DNA from: DATLXH01 sp035576005
GTDB taxonomy: Bacteria > Acidobacteriota > Thermoanaerobaculia > Gp7-AA8
DNA length: 38,380 nucleotides
Assembly (NCBI GenBank): GCA_035576005.1
Contig: DATLXH010000119.1
Location: 1 to 38,380 of the forward strand
Reading direction: 5' to 3'
Within the stretch, counting starts at the first letter, position 1. The number at the start of each line of letters is the position of its first letter. A program made the translations under genes and the position numbers. The notes under the pieces are model-generated. The model did no database searches and was not told where the DNA came from. It saw nothing but the letters and a program-made list of their open reading frames with translations. Shown here piece after piece: positions 24,422-33,984 of this stretch.

Positions 24422-27351
24422 TTCGGCCGTTCGGGCCGTTTTGTCTCCTGCGCCGGGTTCGCGTCATCGCTACTAACCAGCAGCAGCAGTGGAAAGGATC
24501 GAAAGGCGTCGTTCAGCGCGAGACCGGACGGACCCGCCGTCAGGATCTCGCCCGTGAAGGCATTGATCCAGCGCTGGGGCCAGTTGTCCGGGAGCGCCAG
24601 GTGGTTTCCTCTCCAGACATCCCCGAGTGGAAACTGATTCCTTTTCACGAGAGACCGGGACAATCGTGGAACTGCAGTGATCACATGAGTCGGTTTGGCA
24701 GTCGCATCGCTTCGTGCTTCTGATGGCTCGTACCGCACTCTGCCGAAAGCGCATACATGGGAAAGGCGGGTTCCCGAAGTCTGCAGGGGAATGTAGTGAC
24801 CGGATTGGAACAGCTCGGGTTGCGCCTTCCTGAGCTGCAGTGCTGTGTGTGTCACGAAGAGCTTGATCCGCCCATCCTTCCACGTCCTCAGCAGTTCCCG
24901 GATCAACGCAGATCGATCTGATGAGAAGGTAATCGACGCGAGAATCTTTCGTCGTCGTTCGAAGTCCACTGGTCTTCGGTTGTCCGGATCGACGAGGCTG
25001 AAGTCCCACAGCTCGGTGCCTCGGTAGAAATCGGGGATGCCCGGCGAGGTGATCTTCAGCAGGAGCTGGGAAAGGGCATTGATGGCGCCGTAGAAGGCCA
25101 GGAGCGACTGGAAGGGACGGAAGTCGTCGAGGAAGCGACTGTTCTCCGGTGCGATGACCTGACGTACGTACCTCTTGACGGCTTCTTCGTAAGAGAGGTT
25201 CGGCTCGATCCAGTTCGAGCGCTCCTTGGCTTCTCTGAGTGACTTCTCAATCCACGGCTCGAGGCGCGCTGCGAGGCCCTCTTCCTCGTTCAGGTCGAGA
25301 GGCCATACGCCAAGCAACGTCTGGTAGATGAGGAACTCTTCGTTTGCGTCAGGTGCGCCGTCAGATTTCGCGGCGGGCTGTTCGGATGCTCCCTCCGATC
25401 CTGCCGGACTTTGTACTCGAAGGTGCCGGTTGAGCCGCGACCATCGACGCACACTCCGCTTCCACTCATCGGGGAGCTCCGAAAGGACATTCAACCTCGC
25501 TCGAAAATCCTCGCTTCGTTTGGTGTCATGCGTGGAGCTGGCACTCAGGGTGCGTGGCCATAGACTGGTGCGCGCGGCATTCTCCTGGTGGAAGCGCTCG
25601 ACGTTGTCACTCAGGTCCCGGTCCGGCTCTCCTCCCACTTCGTTGAGGGATATGAGGCGGTTGTAAATGTAGAAGGATGTGTCTTCGACACCTTTGGCCA
25701 TGACTCTTCCGGTGAACTGCTGCCACCTCATCACGAAGTCAAGCCATTCGGCCTTCCGTCCTGCCGCGTATGATGGAACCTCCAGGAGCAGGACTCTTCT
25801 GACGAACTCCGATACCCGCCTATCGATCGGATGGCGGCGATTGAGGTCGGCGACTTTGAAAGCCTCTTCGAGATAGTGGCGATCGCGCAGAGAGACGGTC
25901 GAGTCTCTGATGTACGTCCGATAAACCTGGAGCGACGCAGTGACATCGATGAGGGCATCGAGGATCTCGCCCGGAGTGAAATCGCGCGCGTGACGATCGT
26001 GGCTCGCGATCTCGAGAAGGCGCTTGGAAAGCCTTCGGATCTCGCCGGGGAAGAGCTCCTGGATGACGCGTCTCTTTCGTTCATAGCTGATCTGCCCGTA
26101 CGTTTCGCTCCGCCCTGTGACGCTACGATAAATCGTGTTGAGTTTCTTTAATCCTTCACCACTGACGAAAACATCGTTGACCTGGTTGAGGAATTCGTAC
26201 CCTGTGGTGCCCGAGGCCTGGAACTCCTCAGGGAGCGTCTCGCCCGCGCCCAGGATCTTTTCAACGACGACATGAAACGTCTGGCCGGGCTGGGTGTTGA
26301 TCCGTGACTGGAGCTTGATCAGGTGAGCAACGGGGTCATAGAGACCGTCAATGTGATCGATTCGAAGTCCGGTCACGATCCCGTCATCGATCAGCTTGAA
26401 AACCCGGGCATTGCGAGCTTCGAAAACTTCGGGCTCTTCGATCCGAACCCCAATCAGATCGGTGATGTCGAAGAAACGGCGGTAGTTGATCCCTTCGCTT
26501 GCGAGTCTCCAGTAGGCCAGCCTGTACCATTGCTCATCCAGGAGATGGTCGAGATTTTCGAAGGTCGAAGGATCCTGGGGCGTTCCGTTGATCCGCTCGA
26601 GCGTGGATGCAATCAATCGACCGAGTGCCGGGTCGCTCGCATGAAGTCGCCATAAGGTTTCCTTTAGGAAGCGACTGTTGAATGATTTCGGTGTCGTCGT
26701 GGAGCCGGGGGGAGCAATGCCCGTTGCTTCGATGAGCTCCCGAAGCTCCCTCTCTGTGCTGTCGAGTAGCTCCTTCTCGTCGTTGATGTGATTGACGCAA
26801 TCGTTGAGTAGTGCCGAGTAGGAGTGCGGCGCAACGGGGAAACGTCGGTCAAAGTATGTAATGAAGAAGCCTCGCTGATCGAACTGGACTTTCAGCTCGC
26901 CGAGCTCTAGCACCTCCCCGTATGGTTTTCCCAAGACGGGAAGAAGGATCTTTTCGGCGCCTGTCGTGGAGAATTCTTCGAGATCGATGTCGAAGTAATT
27001 CGAGTAGCGGGACTGCGGCCCATTCTCCAGCAGACTCATCCACCATTCGTTGTCGGAGCTCGCGGCCATATGATTGGGGACGATGTCGAGGAGAAACCCG
27101 AAATCGAGCCTCTTCATCTCCGCAGAGAAAGAGGCGAGATCCTCGGCCGAACCGAGCTCCGGATTGAGCGCAGCGGCGTCGACTACGTCATACCCGTGCT
27201 GGCTGCCGGGGCGCGCCTTCAGAATTGGCGAACCATAAAGGTCGGTCACGCCGAGGTCGTGAAGGTAAGGAAGGATTCTGGTCGCGTCGGCGAAAGAGAA
27301 GGAGGAGTTGAACTGGACCCGATACGTGGAGAGGGGAGTTCTGATTCGCAT
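24361..27351 (-). CDS. treY: Maltooligosyltrehalose synthase TreY
   Basis: 996-residue GH13 enzyme that turns the reducing-end maltose unit of a maltodextrin into a trehalose unit. It begins STYRVQFNSSFSFADATRIL, then GVTDLYGSPILKARPGSQHG. GH13 motifs are DIVPNHMA, GLRIDHIDGLYDP (nucleophile), HVVVEKILGAGETLP (acid Glu) and SSTHDTKRSEDFR. Gene treZ ends 18 bases upstream on the same strand, so they form one unit. The C-terminal tail (PNPSPEGEGGAPAPGEGAG) is encoded by the inverted repeat copy at 24376-24421 and is not part of the enzyme core, which ends near SFPLLLLVSSD. The true ancestral stop has been replaced by repeat-derived coding. Confidence 0.96.
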   Translation of the reverse strand: MRIRTPLSTYRVQFNSSFSFADATRILPYLHDLGVTDLYGSPILKARPGSQHGYDVVDAAALNPELGSAEDLASFSAEMKRLDFGFLLDIVPNHMAASSDNEWWMSLLENGPQSRYSNYFDIDLEEFSTTGAEKILLPVLGKPYGEVLELGELKVQFDQRGFFITYFDRRFPVAPHSYSALLNDCVNHINDEKELLDSTERELRELIEATGIAPPGSTTTPKSFNSRFLKETLWRLHASDPALGRLIASTLERINGTPQDPSTFENLDHLLDEQWYRLAYWRLASEGINYRRFFDITDLIGVRIEEPEVFEARNARVFKLIDDGIVTGLRIDHIDGLYDPVAHLIKLQSRINTQPGQTFHVVVEKILGAGETLPEEFQASGTTGYEFLNQVNDVFVSGEGLKKLNTIYRSVTGRSETYGQISYERKRRVIQELFPGEIRRLSKRLLEIASHDRHARDFTPGEILDALIDVTASLQVYRTYIRDSTVSLRDRHYLEEAFKVADLNRRHPIDRRVSEFVRRVLLLEVPSYAAGRKAEWLDFVMRWQQFTGRVMAKGVEDTSFYIYNRLISLNEVGGEPDRDLSDNVERFHQENAARTSLWPRTLSASSTHDTKRSEDFRARLNVLSELPDEWKRSVRRWSRLNRHLRVQSPAGSEGASEQPAAKSDGAPDANEEFLIYQTLLGVWPLDLNEEEGLAARLEPWIEKSLREAKERSNWIEPNLSYEEAVKRYVRQVIAPENSRFLDDFRPFQSLLAFYGAINALSQLLLKITSPGIPDFYRGTELWDFSLVDPDNRRPVDFERRRKILASITFSSDRSALIRELLRTWKDGRIKLFVTHTALQLRKAQPELFQSGHYIPLQTSGTRLSHVCAFGRVRYEPSEARSDATAKPTHVITAVPRLSRSLVKRNQFPLGDVWRGNHLALPDNWPQRWINAFTGEILTAGPSGLALNDAFRSFPLLLLVSSDDANPAQETKRPERPNPSPEGEGGAPAPGEGAGTY

Positions 27352-27369
27352 TCTTACTCGCCTGCCAGA

Positions 27370-29214
27370 TCACTGCGCTTTTTCATAGACGACCAGATGC
27401 CAGGGGGCGAGCTTCGTTTGCAGTTCACCGGGCTTGAGAGTCTCCGGCAGAGTGCTGCCGGTTCCAAGCCACTGCGATGACTCGCTGTCGAACCGGCGCT
27501 GCCACGATGACGCGATGCCTGCCTGGAACAGCACCGGATCAGGCGAAAAGCTCGCGAGGAGCAGAACCTCATCGTGCTGCGATTGACGTCGCATCATGAG
27601 AACGCGCTCGCTCTCGAAGGTGACGACTTCGACGCCGGCAAGGTTGAAGTCGCGGAGGGCAGGAAGCGTCTTTCGGAGACCGATCAACTCGCGATAGACC
27701 GCTCGAAGCGCATTCCGCTCTGGTGTCACCGCCGAGGTCCTCTTCAGTCTTGACGATTGGAAGGTTGTCTCGGCTTGAGGATCAGGCACCTCCCCATCCC
27801 ATGTGAATGCGGCGAACTCCCGGGTCCTTCCTTTTCGTACTGCTTCTACCAGTGCTTCGTCGGAGTGGGAGGTGAAGTATTGGAACGGTGCCGTTTCCCC
27901 GTACTCCTCCCCCATGAACAGTAGCGGGAGAAACGGTGAGAGCAGAGTCATTCCAGCAGTCAGTTTGAGCGCCGCGAATGGAAGCGTAGCCGCCAGGCGA
28001 TCCCCTGTCATGCGGTTTCCTACCTGGTCGTGGTTCTGCGAGCAGACGACGAATTTCCAGCCCGGGAGATCGCGCGCACTGGCGCCAAACCGCCGCTGCC
28101 GATACGAGGAATACTGGCCCGTGAAGAGATACCCGTTCTTCAAAATCTTCCCGAGCTGCTCGATGGTCTCGTAGCCTGCGTAGTAACCGCGCCGTTCACC
28201 TGTAAGGAGTACATGGAGTATGTGGTGAAAATCGTCGCACCATTGAGTATCGAGGCCGTACCCTCCTCGTTCCACGGGGCGGATCAATCTCGGGTCGTTG
28301 AGGTCGCTCTCGGCGATCGTGTACTTCGCCTTCCCTTTTGACGTTGAGAGCTCCCGGACGGCGTCAGCCAGTTCCTCGAGAAACGGTCGGGCTGTATGGT
28401 CGACGATGGCGTGAACCGCGTCGAGCCGTAGTGCGTCAATGTGAAACTGATCGAGCCAGTCGAGAGCGTTGTCGATGAAGAATCGCCGGACGTGGTCACT
28501 TTGTGGCCCGTCGAAGTTCAGCGCGAGGCCCCACGGTGTCTTGTAGCGACCTGTGAAGTATGGAGCGAACTCCCCAAGGTAGTTTCCTTCGGGACCGAGA
28601 TGGTTGTAGACGACGTCGAGCACCACCGCGAGTCCGCGGCTGTGACAGGCGTCGACGAGGCGTCTGAGACCGTCGGGTCCGCCGTAGGAGTTCTGTGCTG
28701 CCCCTGGATAGACGCCGTCGTAACCCCAGTTCCGGGAGCCCGGAAACTGGGAGACCGGCATGAGCTCGATCGCATTGATGCCCAGCTCCCGCAATTCGTC
28801 CAGGTGCGGGATCACAGCATCGAAAGTTCCCTCCGGAGTGAAGGTCCCGACGTGGAGCTCGTAGAAGATCGATTCGGGAAGAGGAAGCCCGCGCCATTCC
28901 TCATCGTGCCATTTGAAATCGGTGCGGATGACTTCCGAGGCCCCGTGCACCCCGTCCGGTTGTGACTGCGACGCTGGATCGGGACGTTCGTTACCGTTCG
29001 GCAGGCGGAAAAGGTAACGTGCGCCTGGCGTTAGTCCTTTTACAGTGAGCGAGTGATAGCCATCCTCTTCTCGCTCCATGTCGAAGAGACGGTCGATGGG
29101 ATCGACGACGTGGAGCTGCATGGCCGCGTGAGCGGGCGCCCAGACTCGAAAGCTGCAGCCATCACGCGATCGAAGCTCTCGTCCTCCTAGACTGTGATGT
29201 GTGTCGGTTGTCAT
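27370..29214 (-). CDS. treZ: Maltooligosyltrehalose trehalohydrolase TreZ
   Basis: 614-residue GH13 enzyme that cleaves trehalose from the end made by TreY. An N-terminal CBM48-like domain (CSFRVWAPAHAAMQLHVVD) precedes the barrel. Motifs are VVLDVVYNHLGPEGNYLG, IDALRLDAVHAIVDHTARP (nucleophile Asp), TIAESDLNDPRLI (acid Glu) and CSQNHDQVGNRMTGDRL. ALKLTAGMTLLSPFLPLLFMG and GEEYGETAPFQYF are also typical of TreZ. The ATG at 29214 was chosen; an ATG 18 bases earlier (29232) lies inside the terminal repeat of the neighbouring composite element. glgB is upstream on the same strand but separated by that 297-bp element, so treZ-treY may need their own promoter or read through it. Confidence 0.95.
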   Translation of the reverse strand: MTTDTHHSLGGRELRSRDGCSFRVWAPAHAAMQLHVVDPIDRLFDMEREEDGYHSLTVKGLTPGARYLFRLPNGNERPDPASQSQPDGVHGASEVIRTDFKWHDEEWRGLPLPESIFYELHVGTFTPEGTFDAVIPHLDELRELGINAIELMPVSQFPGSRNWGYDGVYPGAAQNSYGGPDGLRRLVDACHSRGLAVVLDVVYNHLGPEGNYLGEFAPYFTGRYKTPWGLALNFDGPQSDHVRRFFIDNALDWLDQFHIDALRLDAVHAIVDHTARPFLEELADAVRELSTSKGKAKYTIAESDLNDPRLIRPVERGGYGLDTQWCDDFHHILHVLLTGERRGYYAGYETIEQLGKILKNGYLFTGQYSSYRQRRFGASARDLPGWKFVVCSQNHDQVGNRMTGDRLAATLPFAALKLTAGMTLLSPFLPLLFMGEEYGETAPFQYFTSHSDEALVEAVRKGRTREFAAFTWDGEVPDPQAETTFQSSRLKRTSAVTPERNALRAVYRELIGLRKTLPALRDFNLAGVEVVTFESERVLMMRRQSQHDEVLLLASFSPDPVLFQAGIASSWQRRFDSESSQWLGTGSTLPETLKPGELQTKLAPWHLVVYEKAQ

Positions 29215-29221
29215 CGCTTCG

Positions 29222-29518
29222 CTAGTCCGCATTTCTCACAGAATGCGAGCGTAGGGACGCACGGCGTGCGTCCGGTACCCTGTCCCTGACCGAGACGATT
29301 GTCGTCGGCCATCGCTTTGGACGAGGGTTCATGCCGGGATGCAGAATTCCTGATGCGAATATCTGGGGTGCCGGACGCAGGCCCTGCGTCCCTACACCCG
29401 CCCCGGTTGCCCCTCGACATAGTGTCAACTATGCCCTCGTCACGAAACCGTCCTGCGCCTCGCATCCAAGCCACTCTCCGCCACCTGGCGACGAACGACT
29501 GTGAGAAATGCGGGCTAG
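29222..29518. repeat. Foldback MITE-like repeat, copy 2 (composite, with nested repeat)
   Basis: 297 bp with near-perfect 20-bp inverted ends: CTAGTCCGCATTTCTCACAG at the left and CTGTGAGAAATGCGGGCTAG at the right. The right half matches copies 1 and 3 in inverse orientation (GACATAGTGTCAACTATG core, then CGCATCCAAGCCACTCTCCG). The left half is replaced by unrelated sequence that carries its own inverted pair, 29251-29275 and 29371-29395 (GTAGGGACGC ends). It separates glgB from treZ. There is no gene in it. Bases 29519-29572 are the glgB 3' flank. Confidence 0.78.
29251..29395. repeat. Nested GTAGGGACGC inverted repeat pair
   Basis: The 25-bp end GTAGGGACGCACGGCGTGCG-TCCGG at 29251-29275 and its partner at 29371-29395 are reverse complements with two differences. 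Each end is itself palindromic. The pair lies inside composite copy 2 and looks like a second repeat family inserted into the first. Confidence 0.65.
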
Positions 29519-29572
29519 TCCCACTCGATTGGGATGACACCCGCGTCACGGCTCGATCGAGATGCTCTTCCG

Positions 29573-31702
29573 TCACGGCGTCGCGGGTGTCGGTTCGGGT
29601 AGGAGCTCAGCCTCACGTTCCCCATCTCGCCTCTCTTCGCGCTGGAAGAAGAGCGCTCCGAGCGGGGGAAGGGTCAGCGTCACGGAGTGTTGCAGTCCGT
29701 GGAGCGGGATCGGAGCCGCCTCGACTCCTCCCATGTTTCCATGTCCACTGCCCCAGTACGTTATGGAATCGCTGTTCAACACTTCACGCCAGTACCCTTT
29801 CGACGGTACGCCAACCTGATAGTTGTAGCGAGGGTGCGGAGTGAAATTGAAGACCGCTACGATCACGTCGTCATCATTGTGGCCTCGGCGCAGGAGGCTG
29901 GCCACGCTCTGCTCGGTGTCGCAGCAGTCGATCCACTGGAAGCCGTTCGGCTCGAAGTCTGACTCAAAGAGAGCAGGAGAGTAGCGGTAGAAACGATTCA
30001 GATCGGCGACCCACTGCTGAATCCCCTGATGCTCAGGCTTCTCGAGGAGATGCCACCCGAGTTGGTCGTCATGATTCCACTCCTTCCGTTGCCCGAGCTC
30101 CGTGCCCATAAACAGCATTTTTTTCCCTGGCTGTCCGTACATGTAAGCCAGCAGGAGTCTGAGACTCGCGAACTTCTGCCACTGGTTCCCGGGCATCTTT
30201 TCGAGGAGTGATCGTTTGCCATGGACAACCTCGTCATGCGACAGGGGAAGGACGAAGTTCTCCGTGTACGCATACATCATTCGGAACGTGAGTTTTGAAT
30301 GGTGGAACTTCCGGTGGATGGGATCGAGCGCCATGTAGTTGAGCGTGTCGTGCATCCAGCCCATGTCCCACTTCATGCCGAATCCCAGCCCGCCAATGTA
30401 CGCCGGACGTGACACCATCGGCCAGGAAGTCGATTCTTCGGCAATGATCTGCACATCCGGGAAGGCTTTGTAAACTTCCTCGTTCAGTCGTTGCAGGAAG
30501 TGAATTGCCTCCAGGTTCTCTCGACCGCCGTGAATGTTCGGAATCCATTCGCCGGCCTTGCGGGAGTAATCGAGATGGAGCATCGAGGCCACTGCGTCCA
30601 CTCTCAACCCATCCGCATGAAATCGGTCGAGCCAGAAGATCGCGTTGCTGAGCAGGAAACTCCGTACCTCATTCCGGCCGTAGTTGAAGATGAGGCTGTT
30701 CCAGTCGGGGTGAAAACCCTGACGCGGATCTTCGTGCTCGAATAGATGCGTGCCGTCAAAGTACGACAGCGCATGCTCGTCCGAGGGGAAGTGAGACGGT
30801 ACCCAGTCGAGAATCACTCCGATCTCGTGCTGGTGAAGATAGTCGATCAGGTACATCAGGTCAGTGGGGGAGCCGTAGCGGCTCGAGGCCGCAAAGTAGT
30901 TCGAGATCTGATAGCCCCATGAGCCATAAAACGGATGTTCCATGACCGGCAAAAGCTGGACATGCGTAAAGCCGAGCTTCTGGATGTGTTCCGTAAGAGG
31001 CGCAGCGAGCTCGCGATAGCTCAACATGCGGCCGTCGGGTCGTTTCCACGATCCGATGTGCATCTCATAGATCGACATCGGAGCGCCGAACCCATTCAGG
31101 CTGGCGCGCTTTGCCATCCACTTTCCATCATTCCAGTCGTGATCGTGCGAGGCGACGATCGAAGCAGTCTGAGGAGCTTCCTCCTGCATGAATGCAAAAG
31201 GGTCGGACTTGTCGACCGAGTAGCTCCCGCCCCGCGAGACGATGTGGAACTTGTAGAGGTCACCGAGACCGACACCTGGCAGGAAACCTTCCCAGATCCC
31301 TGAGCTCTCGCGCAGCGTTAGATTGTCGCGCGACCCGTCCCAGTCATTGAACGTCCCTATCACGGATACAGCCTTCGCTGACGGTGCCCAGACAGCGAAG
31401 TTCGTCCCGCGTTTTCCCTGTAGCTCGATCGGATGCGCGCCAAGCTTCTCGTAGAGCTTTACATGCGTTCCCTCGTTGAAGAGATAAATATCCATGGCGG
31501 AGAGGAGCGTTTGTGAGGCGGGCGGCAAGTGATCGGATGGTGGTGTCAGTTCGGGGGGTGCGGTTCTGGCGGTCGACGCGTCGGGCTGAGCAACCTTCAC
31601 CGACATTCTGGCTGGCGTTGGCCCAGGATTGTTTGGTGCGGGTCGCGCACTCGGTCTCGAGCGTCGTTTTCCGTCGCGTGGGGGAGTTTTCCGGTCTTTC
31701 AT
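29573..31702 (-). CDS. glgB: 1,4-alpha-glucan branching enzyme GlgB
   Basis: 709-residue GH13 enzyme creating alpha-1,6 branches in glycogen. After an extended, Pro/Ser/Arg-rich, probably disordered N-terminus of about 70 residues comes the CBM48 domain (GTNFAVWAPSAKAVSVIGTF). The barrel follows with VILDWVPSHFPSDEHAL, ADGLRVDAVASMLHLDYSR (nucleophile Asp), QIIAEESTSWPMVSRP (acid Glu) and LPLSHDEVVHGKRSLLEKMP. GLGFGMKWDMGWMHDTLNYM is a strong GlgB signature. The ATG at 31702 was chosen because an earlier in-frame ATG (31774) lies within an inverted repeat; neither has a strong ribosome site. It follows malQ (long form) on the same strand. Confidence 0.95.
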   Translation of the reverse strand: MKDRKTPPRDGKRRSRPSARPAPNNPGPTPARMSVKVAQPDASTARTAPPELTPPSDHLPPASQTLLSAMDIYLFNEGTHVKLYEKLGAHPIELQGKRGTNFAVWAPSAKAVSVIGTFNDWDGSRDNLTLRESSGIWEGFLPGVGLGDLYKFHIVSRGGSYSVDKSDPFAFMQEEAPQTASIVASHDHDWNDGKWMAKRASLNGFGAPMSIYEMHIGSWKRPDGRMLSYRELAAPLTEHIQKLGFTHVQLLPVMEHPFYGSWGYQISNYFAASSRYGSPTDLMYLIDYLHQHEIGVILDWVPSHFPSDEHALSYFDGTHLFEHEDPRQGFHPDWNSLIFNYGRNEVRSFLLSNAIFWLDRFHADGLRVDAVASMLHLDYSRKAGEWIPNIHGGRENLEAIHFLQRLNEEVYKAFPDVQIIAEESTSWPMVSRPAYIGGLGFGMKWDMGWMHDTLNYMALDPIHRKFHHSKLTFRMMYAYTENFVLPLSHDEVVHGKRSLLEKMPGNQWQKFASLRLLLAYMYGQPGKKMLFMGTELGQRKEWNHDDQLGWHLLEKPEHQGIQQWVADLNRFYRYSPALFESDFEPNGFQWIDCCDTEQSVASLLRRGHNDDDVIVAVFNFTPHPRYNYQVGVPSKGYWREVLNSDSITYWGSGHGNMGGVEAAPIPLHGLQHSVTLTLPPLGALFFQREERRDGEREAELLPEPTPATP

Positions 31703-31761
31703 CGTAGGGCGTGTCGCGTGAAAGTCTCCGTTCGCAAGATCCGTACTCGATTCGGTACAGT

Positions 31762-31845
31762 TGTGGCCGGACATTCCAATGTCAGGCGGCGCTCGCAGGG
31801 ATCATGCGATTTCAGGCGCGCCGGATATTGGAATGTCCGGCCACA
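31762..31845. repeat. 22-bp inverted repeat ahead of glgB
   Basis: Bases 31762-31783 (starting TGTGGCCGGACATTCCAATG) and 31824-31845 are reverse complements with one difference, separated by 40 bases. They lie in the 164-bp gap between malQ and glgB and would form a very stable hairpin in the transcript. It could be an attenuator or an insertion-element remnant; no transposase is present. Confidence 0.65.
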
Positions 31846-31866
31846 TGCGACGAATTCTGGCCGATC

Positions 31867-33984
31867 TCAGGCAGGCCGCGCCCTGTTTTTCATGAGATCC
31901 GACAGCTGATCCGCGAGCGGCTTCGAGGTGACGATCGACTCCAGATCGAGCTGGAACTTCTGCCTCCAGTTGGGCCTCTCGAACGTTGTTGTCGGAATGT
32001 TCTGCGCCCCCCTTTCCAGCCAGAGATCCTCCAGGTTCACGAGCATGGTTCCGGCGACGCTCCGGCTCAGAAAGTCGAGTGCCGCGGCGTGGACGGCAGC
32101 TGGGTCGCCGTCGTTCGTCGTCAGCATTCCGGTCGTCTCGAGGAAACCAAGCATGAGCGCTCGAACGTGAGCGCGTCGCTCCCTCTCGGGCTCGAGACGT
32201 TCCGGCTTGATGATGCCGATTGCGTGCTTCTCCTCGATATCGAGGCTCGCCCAGAATCCTGCGAATGGAAACATGTCGTGATTGTTCATGCTCGCGAGCA
32301 TGTTCGGAACAACGGTTCCCGGAGGGGCGGCCTCGTGGGTGAACTGTCGCTGCAGGACAAAGAGACGGCGATAGCCGCGCTGATCCATCGAGGTCCTCAC
32401 GTAGGACGGCACAGTCCCCAGGTCCTCGCCGACGATCTCAGTTCTGCTGCGGTGGGATTCGATATTGAAAATTGCGTAGAGCTCGTCTGCGCGATAACGG
32501 ACATAAACCCCTCGGGCGGGGCTCTCGCCCTGACCGATCCACCACATACGGTGCAATCCCATGACGTGATCGATTCGCAGGGTTCCTGCGTAGAGAAGGT
32601 GATTTCTGACCGCACTGATGAACAACTCGTAGTCACTTTCTCTGAGTCGTTCGGGGTCGAACGGAGTGAAGCCCCAGTTCTGCCCCTGCTGGAACGAAAT
32701 GTCGGGTGGCGCTCCAACACTGGCACCACGGGAGTAGACCGATTGATACCGCCAGACGTCATAGCCATCGGCATGAGTTCCGAGTGGATAGTCGAGGTAG
32801 AGCCCCTGTCCTGCCGATCGAGCCTCTCCTGCGAGGAGTGAGAGCTGCCTGTGCACGCACCATTGCACGTAAAGGTGATACCGAACGATCTCTTCGTCGT
32901 AGTCGTGCGGCGAGAGTGATCCGCCGCGCTGTGGCTCCGGCCACTGCTGCCAACTCGGACCGAGCTTGTCGACGGCGCCACGAAACTGTGCGTAGTCGCG
33001 AAGGAGTGGCCTCGAAGCCGTGAAGTGATTGAGCTCGCTTTTGAGTGCATCGGGGAGCGAGCGCGAGAGCTCGAGGAGAATCTCCCTCTTGCACGACATC
33101 GACTCTGCGTAGTCGACAAGACGAGTGTCCCGGAGATTCTGGATCCGTCGCTGGAACGAGGGCTCAGCGATTTTCCTGCGGGCCTCGCTGTTCTCCGAAA
33201 GCTCCGGCAACGATTCCACGTTTACGAAGAGCTCGTTCCAGAAGAGGCGGCTGACTGGTGCGTAAGGGCTTGGATCGAAAGGTTTGTCGAGGAACGTAGC
33301 GAGGAGTGGAAGGGTGCCGATCATCGACGAGCCGACGGTTCGACTCCACGACAGGAGCCGACTGGCGTCGGTGAAGTCTCCGACTCCCCAGTTCCGTTTC
33401 GAGCGTAACGCGTAAATCGGCGCAAAGAGCCCGAGCCCTCGGGTGAGTGCCGAGTCGCCGTGAGCAGAAGACCATGCGCGCTCGGGGGCGCTGAAAAGTT
33501 TCGAGCGATACGTCCGACCGTTCGATTTCACCTCGAGATCGTGATAGCCAAAAGGGAGCCGGCCGAGGGAGAGCTGAACATCACCATCATCCCGCTGTGG
33601 CGACGTCTCGATTTCCCGACGCTGGCCGTTCTCCATTTGAAGGGTGACGATCAGGCTGTCGATATCGGTAGTCGGGGCGCGGAAGGGGAGTGTGCAGTCT
33701 CGGCTCCCCCACACAACGTGGACTGGTTCGAGGTGACGATCGTTGAGTGCGTCGATCCTCTGCTCGATCGCTTGCTGCGAGGCAGTTTCCGACTGGGCGT
33801 CGATTCTCCGCGACGCAAGAACTGCGATGATTCCACCCTCAGTCGCTTGCGTGCGAACCCCCCGTACGTCGGTGTACGAACACTGGAGGTCGTAGAGCGC
33901 GGCCAGTCGTCTGAGGTGCAGCGGGATCGGCTTCAATTTGTCGGCTCTTCCTTCGTAGGCGGCACTGTGACACGCTCCCGTCAT
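31867..33984 (-). CDS. malQ: 4-alpha-glucanotransferase MalQ (long form)
   Basis: 705-residue GH77 enzyme with an extra N-terminal domain of about 150 residues ahead of the barrel, as in the long bacterial MalQ type. Motifs are IYALRSKRNWGVGDFTDASR, LRIDHVMGLHRMWWIGQG (nucleophile Asp), EIVGEDLGTVPSYVR (acid Glu) and SMNNHDMFPFAGFW. DKPFDPSPYAPVSRLFWNEL gives the typical substrate-binding loop. The first ATG (33984) lies inside the left border repeat of the GIY-YIG insertion, so its first codons may be repeat-derived. A TTG at 33936 (before KPIPLHLRRLAALYD) with GAAGGAAG upstream is an alternative start. It sits in the minus-strand trehalose/glycogen series between treS and glgB. Confidence 0.93.
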   Translation of the reverse strand: MTGACHSAAYEGRADKLKPIPLHLRRLAALYDLQCSYTDVRGVRTQATEGGIIAVLASRRIDAQSETASQQAIEQRIDALNDRHLEPVHVVWGSRDCTLPFRAPTTDIDSLIVTLQMENGQRREIETSPQRDDGDVQLSLGRLPFGYHDLEVKSNGRTYRSKLFSAPERAWSSAHGDSALTRGLGLFAPIYALRSKRNWGVGDFTDASRLLSWSRTVGSSMIGTLPLLATFLDKPFDPSPYAPVSRLFWNELFVNVESLPELSENSEARRKIAEPSFQRRIQNLRDTRLVDYAESMSCKREILLELSRSLPDALKSELNHFTASRPLLRDYAQFRGAVDKLGPSWQQWPEPQRGGSLSPHDYDEEIVRYHLYVQWCVHRQLSLLAGEARSAGQGLYLDYPLGTHADGYDVWRYQSVYSRGASVGAPPDISFQQGQNWGFTPFDPERLRESDYELFISAVRNHLLYAGTLRIDHVMGLHRMWWIGQGESPARGVYVRYRADELYAIFNIESHRSRTEIVGEDLGTVPSYVRTSMDQRGYRRLFVLQRQFTHEAAPPGTVVPNMLASMNNHDMFPFAGFWASLDIEEKHAIGIIKPERLEPERERRAHVRALMLGFLETTGMLTTNDGDPAAVHAAALDFLSRSVAGTMLVNLEDLWLERGAQNIPTTTFERPNWRQKFQLDLESIVTSKPLADQLSDLMKNRARPA

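Noticed and set aside
31711..32841. Plus-strand frame of 376 codons
   Set aside because: It is antisense to the long malQ and begins in the inverted repeat; no motif.
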